Below, in pieces: positions 12,660 through 23,373 of a stretch of DNA of 64,000 nt. The stretch is from Rhizopus arrhizus (Eukaryota; Mucoromycota; Mucoromycetes; Mucorales; Rhizopodaceae): the NCBI GenBank assembly GCA_024220505.1, contig JAKZZE010000012.1:496001-560000 (forward strand). Direction: 5' to 3'. Within the stretch, counting starts at the first letter, position 1; each line of letters opens with the position of its first letter. Made by a program: the position numbers and the translations under genes. The notes under the pieces were generated by a model, which made no database searches, was not told the DNA's origin, and saw only the letters and a program-made list of their open reading frames with translations.

Positions 12660-12965
12660 TCAAATAGACTTCTCAGTCTCATCATACTTACACATTTAAA
12701 GCGAAAATGAGCGCATGATTTTTCTACGAAAATGGGAAAAGTGATTTTGTAGATAAGAATGGAAATGGATATTTCGAGATGGATATTGATACTGAAGCAT
12801 GTCCTATCGACTACATCGCAAATTATGATGAACATTTGGATTGTAACCCAATTGAGAAAGCTGTGAAAGGGAAGCCTCACAATAAAAAATGAAGTTTAGA
12901 TGAGAAATCTACTAAAGAAGAAGAAAACGAAGTTCGCTCATATCGGAAACATGGGGATACTGTTG
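12660..12965 (+). pseudogene. Decayed fragment, possibly N-terminal part of a Tc1-type transposase
   Basis: On the plus strand a partly open frame reads DKNGNGYFEMDIDTEAC, then NPIEKAVKGKPHNKK, a stop, and more acidic residues. The NGxGY motif followed by an acidic stretch resembles the N-terminus of the Tc1-like transposase at 52915 (KENGQGYIFDEAG). No helix-turn-helix or catalytic region follows. Assignment is weak; it may be any decayed multicopy gene. The opposite-strand 81-codon frame (12635-12880) is a shadow. Confidence 0.25.
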
Positions 12966-13499
12966 AATAGCAAAAAAATTGAAATAACTAATGGTTTCCT
13001 TCGACACTATTGAAAAAAATAATTTCAAAGACACAAATAATGTACGAGCAAGTAAATCAATAAAAACAATAGCTGATCATTTTCTTTTTTTTCTTCTACT
13101 CTGTTTGCTTTTAAAATCTTCAGTTCATTTTAAAAAGACTACGCTATTTATTTGACATGATAGAGTATGCAAATGGAATACATATTGGCATGCAGTATCA
13201 TAATTATATATCATACATAACTTTGGTGTTCTTTATAAAGCTTTGAGTACATCCCAAGTCAACTTTACAAACTTATGTTGTTTAAAATGTTACTTACTAC
13301 TACAGTATTATCTAGCTTTGATTATTTTACTCGATTTTATTACGTAATACAATATAGCGAAATTCAAGTGCATAGTTGATATAATAGCATAGAAAAAGAA
13401 AACTTAAAGAGTACTGGAGAATGATGAGGTATCAAAGGTGCATTTGGGAGAAGATGTATTGCTATCATCATTATACAAGTTTGCTTCATTTTCAATCAT

Positions 13500-14100
13500 T
13501 GCATCATGCCAACCAAACATTTTGGGTACCTAAGAGAGAATACCTTGTATCTCCTCTGGACTTGCTGGAGCCCTGATTTTCGCATGGTTTATTCGTATAT
13601 AAGTGCAATCGTCTATTAATTTTAAGCCTTTGAGTCGCAATTTTGCTTGATGAAATAATACTATAAAGACGTTTGGGACTTGACCATTCTTTGTTTTGGC
13701 AGCCAATTCATTTAATACTCTGTAATCATTTCTGTATAATTTAACAGTATCTTCTTCAATCGTCTTATTGTTACATAGTGAATCACTAAACTCGGCAAGC
13801 ACAATTGGTTAAGGTTTTTTAAAAAGAAATGCTGTCAAAAAGATGATTGTTTGTATAGTTAGATTGTATCTCGAACCATTTCGCTGACAATTCGATATAA
13901 TTCATAAATAATGCACTTGAATTGGGACAACAACTGAAATGGTGCAGGTATGCACTGTGCCTCTGGCGAACTCATTGAAAATATGTTTTTGATGGATCGC
14001 CCTTTTGGCCAAATGAAGCAGCTGCTAGAGCTACTATGCTCCTCCGCAGAATGCATCAAGAAAATCTTTATCAGAAAGAATTCCAAGACAGTAATCAGAT
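13500..14100 (-). pseudogene. Remnant of a dispersed gene of unknown function
   Basis: A 90-codon minus-strand frame at 13530-13802 (starting MLAEFSDSLCNN, with LYRNDYRVLNEL and VFIVLFHQAKLRLKGL) and further open stretches in other frames at 13859-14086 look like pieces of one broken gene. The style (hydrophobic strand, then KLIDDCTYIRINHAKI) is like the C-terminal parts of AT-rich multicopy hypothetical genes in this window. No start, intron set or domain could be fixed. Confidence 0.3.
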
Positions 14101-14345
14101 ATCACATTAATTTTATACTTTTATTCTATCTATTTAAATGCTTTCTTACAGCATACGTTTAAAGGCGGCACAAGAATAAACTCCTAGTACATAAAAAAAA
14201 AACATTCCCAATAAGGAATACCACAGAAAATATATGCGGAATCTGAAAACGTACAAGAATAGGAATTTCATAATATATTTAATCTCCATTCATTCGGAAA
14301 AACTGAATAAGCTTTTTCCCTTTTTTTTATTCATCTTTTTCTTCA

Positions 14346-15431
14346 ATGAATTCAACTTATCAAAAGGTAGATTTTTACTCAAAAATATCTTCTCTCAATA
14401 TATGGGAAGATGAAGTAATGGCTATTTGGGTACCTATCACTGTCTATTGGGTACAATGCACTTTATACGAAATTTTAATGAAGTTGAACATTCCGTTTTT
14501 TGAGCAATATCGAATTCATTCGCCAGAGGATCAAAAGCGTAACAAGGTTTCCTTTATAAAAGTCTTGGTAATGGTAGCTCTTCAGCACGTAGTTCAAATT
14601 ATACTCGGTATTGCTCTTTTCAAAGGAGTGGATCATGCTGCAGACCAGTTAAAGTATGAAGAAGCTGTTATGAAGTATTCTACGCTTGTTCTTCCTGTCG
14701 TGAATCAATTCACCCTTGATAAACAAGGATATATAATAGCTAACCAAATTGGTTTATTTATTCAAAACTTTCTTGTACCTACTATTCAATTCTTTATTGC
14801 CATGTAAGATGAAAGACAAGTACTTTGGAAAAACAGGCTCATGTTTTTAATAGGTTTATTGTTGACACGCACCAATACGTACTTCACCGTATGGCACATA
14901 CTGTTAAATTTGTTTACAAATACATGCACTCTCATCACCATCGTCTTTATGTTCCCTATGCTTTTGGTGCACTTTACAACCATCCCTTGGAAGGCTTTTT
15001 ATTAGATTCTTGTGGTGCTGCTCTTGCATTCGAATTGACAGGCATGTCACCTCGTCTCGGCATGTACTTTTTTACTTTTTCTACGTTAAAAACAGGTAAG
15101 CAAAAAAAAGTAAAACTGGATTTTGGGATGATTAATTCAGCTTTTCCAATAGTAAACGATCATTGTGGTTATTACTTTCCTTGGGATCCTTTAACTGTGT
15201 GCTTTGGGAACAATGTGGTTTAGTAAATATTATCAAACGAAGTGATTAGCATGAAATTAATCTTTGCATCGTAGTCATGATATTCATCACCAACCACACG
15301 GCATCAAAACTAACTTTGCTCAACCTTTCTTTACATTTTGGGATAGACTTTTGAATACAGAATATCATCAAGTCGTTAAAGCTAAAGCAGAAACAAAGGC
15401 AAAGACAAAAGCAGCAGAAAAAAGTCAGTAA
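14346..15431 (+). CDS. SUR2: Sphingoid-base C4-hydroxylase (Sur2-like fatty acid hydroxylase)
   Basis: ER membrane di-iron enzyme that hydroxylates dihydrosphingosine to phytosphingosine. Exons 14346-14803, 14854-15095, 15153-15222 and 15275-15431 give 308 residues. The histidine clusters of the family are all present: HQYVLHR, HSHHHRLYVPYAFGALYNHP and, across exons 3 and 4, the segment that ends VYHDIHHQPHG. KTNFAQPFFTFWDRLL is strongly Sur2-like. Several N-terminal hydrophobic stretches serve as membrane spans. The Lys/Ala-rich tail (KAKAETKAKTKAAEKSQ) resembles the lysine-rich tail of yeast Sur2. Splice phases agree at each junction. Confidence 0.93.
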
Positions 15432-16027
15432 CTCTCACTGCTCTATTCATCTTCATTTTTGTACAACATCTCTTTTCACTGCATTCTTTTTTATTTAATA
15501 ATTTACAGCACAGTAGTACTAATCCCTTCCCTCTTTTATTATTAATATTTAGAAAATAAAACTATCATGTAAACCATGCTTGTCCTATAAGAAGTGCTAA
15601 AAAAAATCTAAATAACTATATATGTTTTAATCCTGAAAGCGAAATGATTTTAGATAAGAAGTAGCTTTCATCAATGTGCTCCATATCTTTCAAAACAATG
15701 ATATTTAGCAATAATAAGTAAATTAACATGTTTACAACAGGGCAAGCATCTTCCCTTCAGGGATCATGCTAATAATGCAAATATTTGATAGTGTATTTAA
15801 GTAAACGACAACTGATATTATATGTTAATTAAAAAATTCAATGCTTACAATCAAGCAACTCTAAAGGGAAAAAATGATAATTTTTTATCATTTCTGGTCA
15901 CGTTCAAAGGTAGATGGCTGAATGCTCAACAAGAAGAGGGGTTTTTATAAAAAAAAAAAAAAAAAGATCCGGTATTTCATTTCGGTCATAATATTTCCCT
16001 AAAACTTTTTTTCTGTATTCTTTCCAA
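15432..16027. other. Intergenic, no gene seen
   Basis: AT-rich spacer between two plus-strand genes. No ORF or RNA-like structure was recognised. Confidence 0.5.
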
Positions 16028-17121
16028 ATGCCACCTAAACGCAAAGCAACATCTACAAATGGAGAGCTTACTTCGATCACAACTAAAAAAACAAGAACCA
16101 CCAAGAAAACACAAAAGACGAGGTAAAGAAAGATCATTTTAATGAAGGAACGATTGTACGAAATCTAAACATACATTTTGCTTTATATTCAACATTATGC
16201 AGCAAAGATCAGGTATAAAAGAAGTGTGTTTTTACAGTAGATACGTGCCGTCTAATGGTTTATTTATTAGAAATCATTTGATAAAGTCTGCCAGAATTGG
16301 TTTAACAAATACAAAGATCAAGACAACACAAATATCATTGGTCCCGACGGCTGTCAGACTTTCTTTTCAGATATTGATGTATCGCTTGAGAGTGTAAGTG
16401 TTTTGCTATACAACAAAGAAGCGATACGTACTAACTTTTTATTTATTGTAGATCTTTCCGATATTAATAGCATGGAAAATGAATTGTAGTAGAATGGGTT
16501 ACATAACTATTGAAGAATGGAATCATGGCATGAAGGAATCAAAGTGAGTTTCCTTATTAGGATATTCCACTACTCATCCTTTATAAACAGCATTGATAGT
16601 GAAAGCAAGTTAAAGAAAGAATTGAATTCATTAGAGAAGCTGGTGGAAAAAGATGAGAGTTTATTCAAAAAGATATACCTTTATACTTTTCCCTATGCAA
16701 AATCAGAAGGTCAAAAGAGCATGCAAACAGAGGTATGGTCATGAATTTTTTGTTTTCGAACCTGAGCTTATCTACTATTCAAGGTGGCTGTGGCCCTTTG
16801 GCAAATACTTTTAGTCAATAGATATCCTATCGTTCAGTCATTTATACAATTTATTGAGGTAAACACAAAAAAAAATCAAACATCACCATCTCACAATTAC
16901 AAAAAGGAGAAAAAACCAGTAAAGGTGGTCAACAAGGATCAATGGGCAAGTCTACTGGATTTTTGTAAAAGCATACCTGAAGATCTTTCAGGTTATGATG
17001 CAGTTTCATCCTGTAAGAAAATGAAATTTACTATAAAAAATCTTAGCTTATTTATCTTTTCCTTACGTTAGGGCCAGTATTATTTGATGAATTTGTAGAA
17101 TGGAAAAAAAAAAGTCCATAG
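16028..17121 (+). CDS. DCUN1D/Dcn1-like cullin neddylation factor
   Basis: Promotes NEDD8 transfer to cullins with Ubc12. Seven exons (16028-16122, 16203-16212, 16271-16393, 16452-16543, 16591-16732, 16784-17012, 17072-17121) give 246 residues. A basic N-terminus (MPPKRKATSTN, KKTRTTKKTQ) takes the place of a UBA domain. The potentiating-neddylation domain follows: VCQNWFNKYKD, IIGPDGCQTFFSDI, AWKMNCSRMGYITIEEW, NKDQWASLLDF and the diagnostic WPVLFDEFVEWKK at the end. The layout matches human DCUN1D4/5, which also lack UBA and have a nuclear-type basic N-terminus. Exon 2 is a 10-nt microexon needed to keep phase. The stretch 16858-16918 looks like a small intron but stays in frame and splicing it would create a stop, so I keep it as coding. 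Confidence 0.88.
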
Positions 17122-20100
17122 AAATGCAATTGAGCATAGAATAGTAAATGACTTTTGATATAGCTTTGTGTATAGATCTTATAAATACATTTAAATATTT
17201 CACGAATATGAGTAACTTTTCCTTCTGCAAATATCCACTTGTTTCTTTTCGTGAACTTGGGGGCCATCCTTAGGGTTTTACGCGTTGAAATTTAATAATA
17301 TCTGTAAATAGGATTCTTAATCAAGGAAAAGCTGAATCACAATATAAGTATTGGCTCTGACTTTGACTTTCCGAGCTTAGTCTCTTAAGAATTGCACAAA
17401 TAGGATTTTTAGGTGTAGTTTGCAGGTGATATCTAAATGAGATTAGGTTGGTTTAGTTCTCTTAACCTATCGGCCACCACATATTGTAAATAAGTCGATT
17501 TATAGGGAATAGTAAAGTGATTTATGTAAAATAAATAACAAACATAAAAAAAGGACAATAAAAACATTTGCTTTCAAGAAAATTAAATTTGGATTCATAA
17601 TGGAATATTGAAGCTTTCATAAAGACAATCTGTATTTATTCAAAAATAAATAAAGATAGAATTTAATTATGAAAGTGAAATTTTCAAATTATAAGCTGGT
17701 ACATTATGAGAATAAATAGGGTCGGTTTAAAAAGAATTTTGTTCCAAAGAAGTATAGCTTGTGGTAAGTAACCACCGGTTGCTATAAACTAGGTCAATCT
17801 GTGCTTTAAGTAAAGTGAAATAAAAGGGATTACAATGTTATTTTTATCCACCAAGTGGCTCCTTGTTCTTGCTAATGGAAAAAAGGACAAAAAGAAAAGG
17901 TTATATTTTGTTGATAAAAAAACATGATTCGTTTTTAGGGATAATAATGAAATCTATTATATATATCTGATTTCTGTAAGATTAGGTGGAATTGCTCAGG
18001 GTCGTAGTATATACGCTATAATAGCTTGATTTACATTTTAGTCTTGCATAAACAAGTCTTTTCTAGACAGGAACTACTACCAAATCCTGTTTGAAGTACA
18101 TCGGTTCTGTAAAGATAATAATTATAATTTTATTTGAGTTTTTAAAAGATACAATGAACATAATTGGTTTCAAAGTATTTGATCCTTAGTTGTAATAAAA
18201 AGGATTGATGAACTTTCAAAAGATGCAAGAGAAGTAGATAATTTTTAGTTATATTACAATTTTCATAGATTTTATGAATGGCTAAAAGATTGAAATGACT
18301 TTTGCTTTTGGCACATGCTTTATTTTTAATGCATATTTCAACTTTATGCTATAACGTCTCTGATTTCCTATTCAAACTCTACATGAGCATAAGGGTTTCT
18401 TGTATAAAATAAGAGGTTATAATGAAAGTAACTTAGTTTCAAGGGAATTGCATGTAATTGTAAAGGGAATCAAAAGTCTTTATAAAAATCACTTGATTTA
18501 TTTTAAAAGATAAGAAAATAAACGGGTTCTTCAAATATCAAAAGGCTAAATGCTTACCTGTTTTCGAATCTGTACATGGCCTTGAAGTTAACGGTTGATC
18601 TGTGGAAAGCAAATCTAAATCTGTAAATAATAGGATTTTCCAAGCAAAAAGAAAAAGTTGTAAAAGGCAAGGCCAAATTCTTTACAATACCTTATAATTA
18701 TATGTTTCTTCAGTAAGCCAAGAATCAAAGACTGTACTGTTACAGTATAATAATCAAGCTTTAAGTGTTGCCGAGCTTAATAATAAGTATAAAAATAAGA
18801 TTGATAAAATAAATATAACTTGTGCTGAGTGCTTGGGTGACCATCAGATCTGTATAAGATCAAATTTAACTGGATAAAATGAGAAACATGTATAAAGATT
18901 TTACGAACATGTGAATACTTCAAGTGAGTTTGTAAATAACACAATAAAAATAAAAGAACAATAAAGTATAATAAGCTATGCCTGTTTATTTATGCATACA
19001 AGCACTTGGGTGTATGTGCTTGATCTTCATTCCTTTGGAAGTTTGTTTCTTATTGAGTTCGTTACAACAACAATGGTTTTTTATTGATTAATGTTGTGAT
19101 AACGTGTTGCTATTAGGTATTTGTAGTGTGAAATAGAGTAGTTTTGGAGTATGTTTGACATATGATCAAATATTTATGTAGAGTTTGGTTCCAGAAATTG
19201 TAATATGTTTTAGTATAAGTTCACTTGTAAAAACTGACCACGAAATTCTGTCAAATATATTAAACTGTTTTAAATAAAACAAAAGAAAAACATTAAAGAG
19301 ATTATAATGAAGTATATTAGCTTCAAAGAACTTCTTATTTTTTATGTTAAAATGAAAAGAAAAATAAGAGATAATTTGTCTTTCAAAAGAATGTTTATTA
19401 ACAAAAAGGATAAGTTGAGAAAAATGTGAAAACAGAAAATGAGATTTTGAAAAGAGATAACAACATAGTGAGTCTTCATAAATTTTTAATTTTTAATTCC
19501 TGTATGATAAGTTCGTGATTGTAAAAAAGTATCTTTCATTGTATTATTTTCAAAAGACTATAGTTCGACTATTTTATTGTTGTTCATATATGCTATACAA
19601 TACATATGCTTTACAACATTGGGTTATGTTCGATTTGTGAAATAAACTTCTGGACCATTCATTTGAATTGTAGAATTGGTAATACAGCTAAGTCTTTAGG
19701 TTTAAAAATATAAGTTTTTTTAATAGAGTTTGTGTATAAAAGGATTGGGAGTAAAGATAGTAGTAAGATCCGTTAGTTACTTATAATTCGCGAATCTACT
19801 TTAAGTATACCAAGCTTGTTTTGAAAGATAAAGTAATTTGATTCGAGCAAAAAGGGATACAATGATAATTTTTGACTTCAATGAAGTAAAAATCAAAAAG
19901 TTTCAATAATAAAACACATTTAAGATTTGTTTGAATAAGGTAGGATATTAGTAGTTAAAAGTGAAGTGGAAGATGAAAAGATTACATATTTTTATATAAT
20001 ATTTGAGTGCTGTATAAGAGAAAGGTAGAATTACTACTTTTGTATTGGCTTGTAAGCTAAGGGTTCTAAAGGGATTAATTTGCTTGATAAAATAATTATA

Positions 20101-21600
20101 AGGTTAAATTTGCCTTATAAGGGGTTGTATGTTGTAGAGTTTAAGCAAGCATTTAAAATAAATAGTGTTACATTGTAATATTGTGTAGATTTATTGGATA
20201 AGTAGATATAAAGCTTGGTCTTAAGGTTAAGATCGCTTTGTAAGTTATTGTTCAATATAGAATTTAAGCGGAAACTTGATAAAGTAGTGCCCACCAGATT
20301 TTATATGTAAAATAATATAAAAGAAAAGTAAAATAAGAGATCAAGAACTTTATATAAGTAAAGTTAATCCTGTTTATTGAGTAAAGTATAAGGATATAAA
20401 AGAATTTGCTTGAAGATTTTATATTGATTTGACAATGCTGAGGATATTTATATAACTTTTTTTTTTTGACTTCTTTCATTTTCTAACAGTGCTCGTTTAT
20501 CGATCTAGCTAGAAACTGTGTGACACTGTAAAGTTTGTAACTTGGTTAAGTTTGTAGACCTTGAGATATGAAATTTTGATAGAATTTGAGTATAAAAGAG
20601 GTTGAGGATAAAGATAATAAAGTAGATTCGCTTGTTATAAGTGACCATCAGACCTTGTTGAGTTGATCAAACTTGTTTTAAAACGTAAAGTAGTTTGATT
20701 TGAATAAAGAATGTGATACAATGAGTATTATTGACTTCAAGGGACTTGACTTGTTTGAGTCAAAGGTGAAGATCAAAGAGTTTTAATAAAAAAAAGCTAC
20801 TTGAGGTTTATTTGGACAAAAGGTGTTTCAAATTTATGTAAAATAAAAGATTTATAGTCAAAAGCAAATCGTATAAAAATTGAAAAGGATAAACCCTTTT
20901 TATACAAATAATAAAAGATTATAAAAATAAGAAAATGTTATTTGCATAACAAAAGTTACACATTTAACTTTTGGATACGAGTTTATCGAAAGTTTCTTGG
21001 TTCAACAGAATTATTTCCCAAACCTTGATTACGACTGTACTGACCACCAGATGGTAAAGTAATCAATTTGAGACAAAATAATGTTATTTTAAATCTGGTT
21101 GTGGGTTGGGTGAGTGTTTTATATAAAAGTTTCTTGAAATTTTAAAGTAAAGTACTGTAGTGACCACCAGATCTTGTTAAGTAGATCAAACTTGTTTGTA
21201 ATAAGGTAACTTGATGAGAGTTTTTAAGAATGTTTACAATGAAGATAATTGGCTTCAAGGGACTTGTCTTGCTTGTGTTTTAAGAGTGTCATACCAAAAG
21301 ATTCAGGGATAAAGATACTTGATTTATTGGATAAAGTATATTTAAAATAAGTAAAGTTAAGATATGTAAGTCAAGAGAAGAGTAGTAAAATAAAAATAAA
21401 AACTTGTCTATTTTATAGACAAAGAAAGATCAGGTTTCATTTTGATATAAAGTTCAAAAAAGAATAAGGTACAAAATTAAAAAAAATCACAAATCGCAGC
21501 CATTGCTGGTGTTAATGCTGTAATTTTTGTTACAACAATATAATAGTTTTTTTTTTTTTTTTTTTTAGCTTCTTTGTTAAAACAAAATAATAGAAACAAA
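17122..21600 (+). repeat. 4.4-kb ORF-free tract with diverged head-to-tail two-box modules
   Basis: No coding sequence is visible on either strand. Instead a module recurs on the plus strand. Box A resembles TGACCACCAGATCTTG...GATCAAACTTG and box B resembles ACAATGAAGATAATTGG followed by CTTCAAGGGACTTG. Clear A boxes start at 18838, 20642, 21041 and 21161, with weaker ones near 17770, 18073, 19235, 19783 and 20288. Clear B boxes are at 18151, 18419, 19304, 19859, 20718 and 21236. A-to-B distance is about 69-78 bp in five modules (75 and 76 bp in the two best). A TATAAAAG-like stretch often lies upstream of A (19733, 20588, 21121). Much of the tract has G exceeding C on the plus strand. Function unknown. 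Confidence 0.7.
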
Positions 21601-21643
21601 GGTAAACCTTTACAATGTAATGTTGCTCAGAATGAAAAAATAA

Positions 21644-21714
21644 TGCGTCCTCGGGGAATCGAACCCCGGCCTTCACCTTGGAAGGGTGAAATTCTACCAT
21701 TAAACTAAGAACGC
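21644..21714 (-). tRNA. tRNA-Gly(TCC)
   Basis: On the minus strand the 71-nt sequence folds as a cloverleaf. The acceptor stem GCGTTCT pairs with AGGACGC (one G-U), the D arm is TTTAATGGTAGAA, the anticodon stem TCACC pairs with GGTGA around loop CTTCCAA with anticodon TCC, and the T arm is CCGGGGTTCGATTCCCCG. Discriminator A; CCA is not encoded. A run of six T follows the 3' end on the minus strand, a Pol III terminator. No intron. Confidence 0.95.
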
Positions 21715-22057
21715 TTTTCAGTTGAAAAGTTGAATTTTAAAACCATTTTATTCATATAAAATTACTATATATAGTAGCTTCGTGAACGGAGTTGCGTTTG
21801 TGTCATCCAATAAGATGTTTGTTCGTCGAATTCAATACCCAAAAATGGAGCGTAGCTTTTTTAGTTTGTGGAAAATACGGTGTATGATTTGTTAGTGCGT
21901 ATTTATGAAATCTTTGAGAAGCTCAATGTTTTAAAATTATCTTAGAAAATGAATTATTATTTTTTTAAATAAAAATAATTTAATAAAGAAAAAGAGTTTA
22001 TGCGTTGATAAACCATACCATTGTACTCTATTACAAATATTTTCATGAGATAGTTTT

Positions 22058-23300
22058 CTAAATATTTGAAAATAATGTGGACGACCAGGCTGCATCAGCA
22101 AGAATACCTGACCAAAGGATTCCGCCTGTCCAAGTATTACTCTTGAATTTTGCCCAGCAATCAGTAGGGTTGTTGTAGTTGACAGTTTTTAATTGCCATG
22201 CTAAATGGCAAGCGGTTCCCAATACGCTGATTGCATAAAACGGTAATCCTTGTCCATTCATATACCCAGATAGAGCTGTGAGCGACACGAATGCAGTTGA
22301 AAATCCTGTCAACCATTGAGGTGTCTTTTCTCCAAATCTTAAAGCTGTTGATTTAACACCTACTTTGATATCATCCTTTTTGTCTTGATGAGCATAGATT
22401 GTGTCATATACCAATGTCCAGCAAACACCACCCAAGTAAAGAGGGCCGGCTACAGAGAGATCAAGAGAGCCTGTCATAGCAGACCAGCCTAGTAAAGCGC
22501 CCCAATTAAATGCTAGCCCCAAGACAGTCTGCGGCCAGTAAGTAACTCTTTTCATTAACGGATAGGTAACAACAAGTGATAATGAGCTTGCTCCTAATAA
22601 AATGCTATACATATTCAATTGGGTCAATACAGCCAAACCAACAGAAAGTTGTAAGCCAAGAAATCCAACGGCTTGCTTAGGGGTGATCAATCCTGCAGCA
22701 ATAGGTCGAATCTTTGTTCTTTCTACTTTATCATCAATATCTCTATCCCACAAGTCATTAATTGTACATCCAGCACCCCTCATGGTCAGAGCACCTGTAC
22801 CAAACAAGGCAATCATTGATGCAGCATCTACAATAGAACCGCCTGAATGATAAGCTGCCATAGAAATACTCCAAGCTGTAGTTAACTAGTTAGTTTACTT
22901 GAATTTACCAAACACACTTTTTTTTTTTTTTACCACATGGCCAGAACAATAACCAAGTACCTATAGGCTTGTCTATACGAGTTAAAAAAGCATAGGGAGC
23001 TATTTTGGAAGGCAAGTGATCAAGCCAATTGTTGTAAAGTACTCGAGGCGATTCTTTTGATCCTTGATTATTGTCTGTTGCAATTGAAGAAGTCCAATGT
23101 TTTTGATGATAGAAAACTGGTAAAGAACAGAGTTTTTGCTTGAAATGCTGCTGCAGTGGTGCTAAATCTTTGTAGTTGATTAGTCTATGCACTGTGGATA
23201 AATTGCGTGATCCATTTTTTCTAAAAGGTTGGGTAAGATTTATATTACGATAACAAGCTGCTCTATTGAGTACTGAAATGAACTTTGCTTGTGTCAACAT
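22058..23300 (-). CDS. COQ2: 4-hydroxybenzoate polyprenyltransferase (COQ2), mitochondrial
   Basis: Inner mitochondrial membrane UbiA-type prenyltransferase that joins the polyprenyl tail to 4-hydroxybenzoate in ubiquinone synthesis. Two exons, 22934-23300 and 22058-22875, with a 58-nt intron, give 394 residues. Splicing yields [15 protein letters not shown], the usual start of the UbiA domain. Both Asp-rich motifs are visible: [10 protein letters not shown] and the second near AHQDKKDD. An Arg/Ser/Asn-rich N-terminus of about 100 residues fits a mitochondrial presequence. It lies 73 bp downstream of the CLPB stop on the same strand, and both proteins are mitochondrial. Confidence 0.95.
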
Positions 23301-23373
23301 TCAAGCCAGAAAAGAAAAAAAAAAAAATAAAAAAGGGAAAAGATAATTGACGGGGGTGGAAATCTAGACTTTA

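Noticed and set aside
12635..12880. 81-codon minus-strand frame
   Set aside because: Hydrophobic and featureless; the plus strand has better protein-like sequence, itself a relic.
16858..16918. Extra intron in the DCUN1D-like gene (GTAAAC...CCAG)
   Set aside because: Splicing it would produce a stop codon at once, whereas reading through keeps the frame into VVNKDQW.
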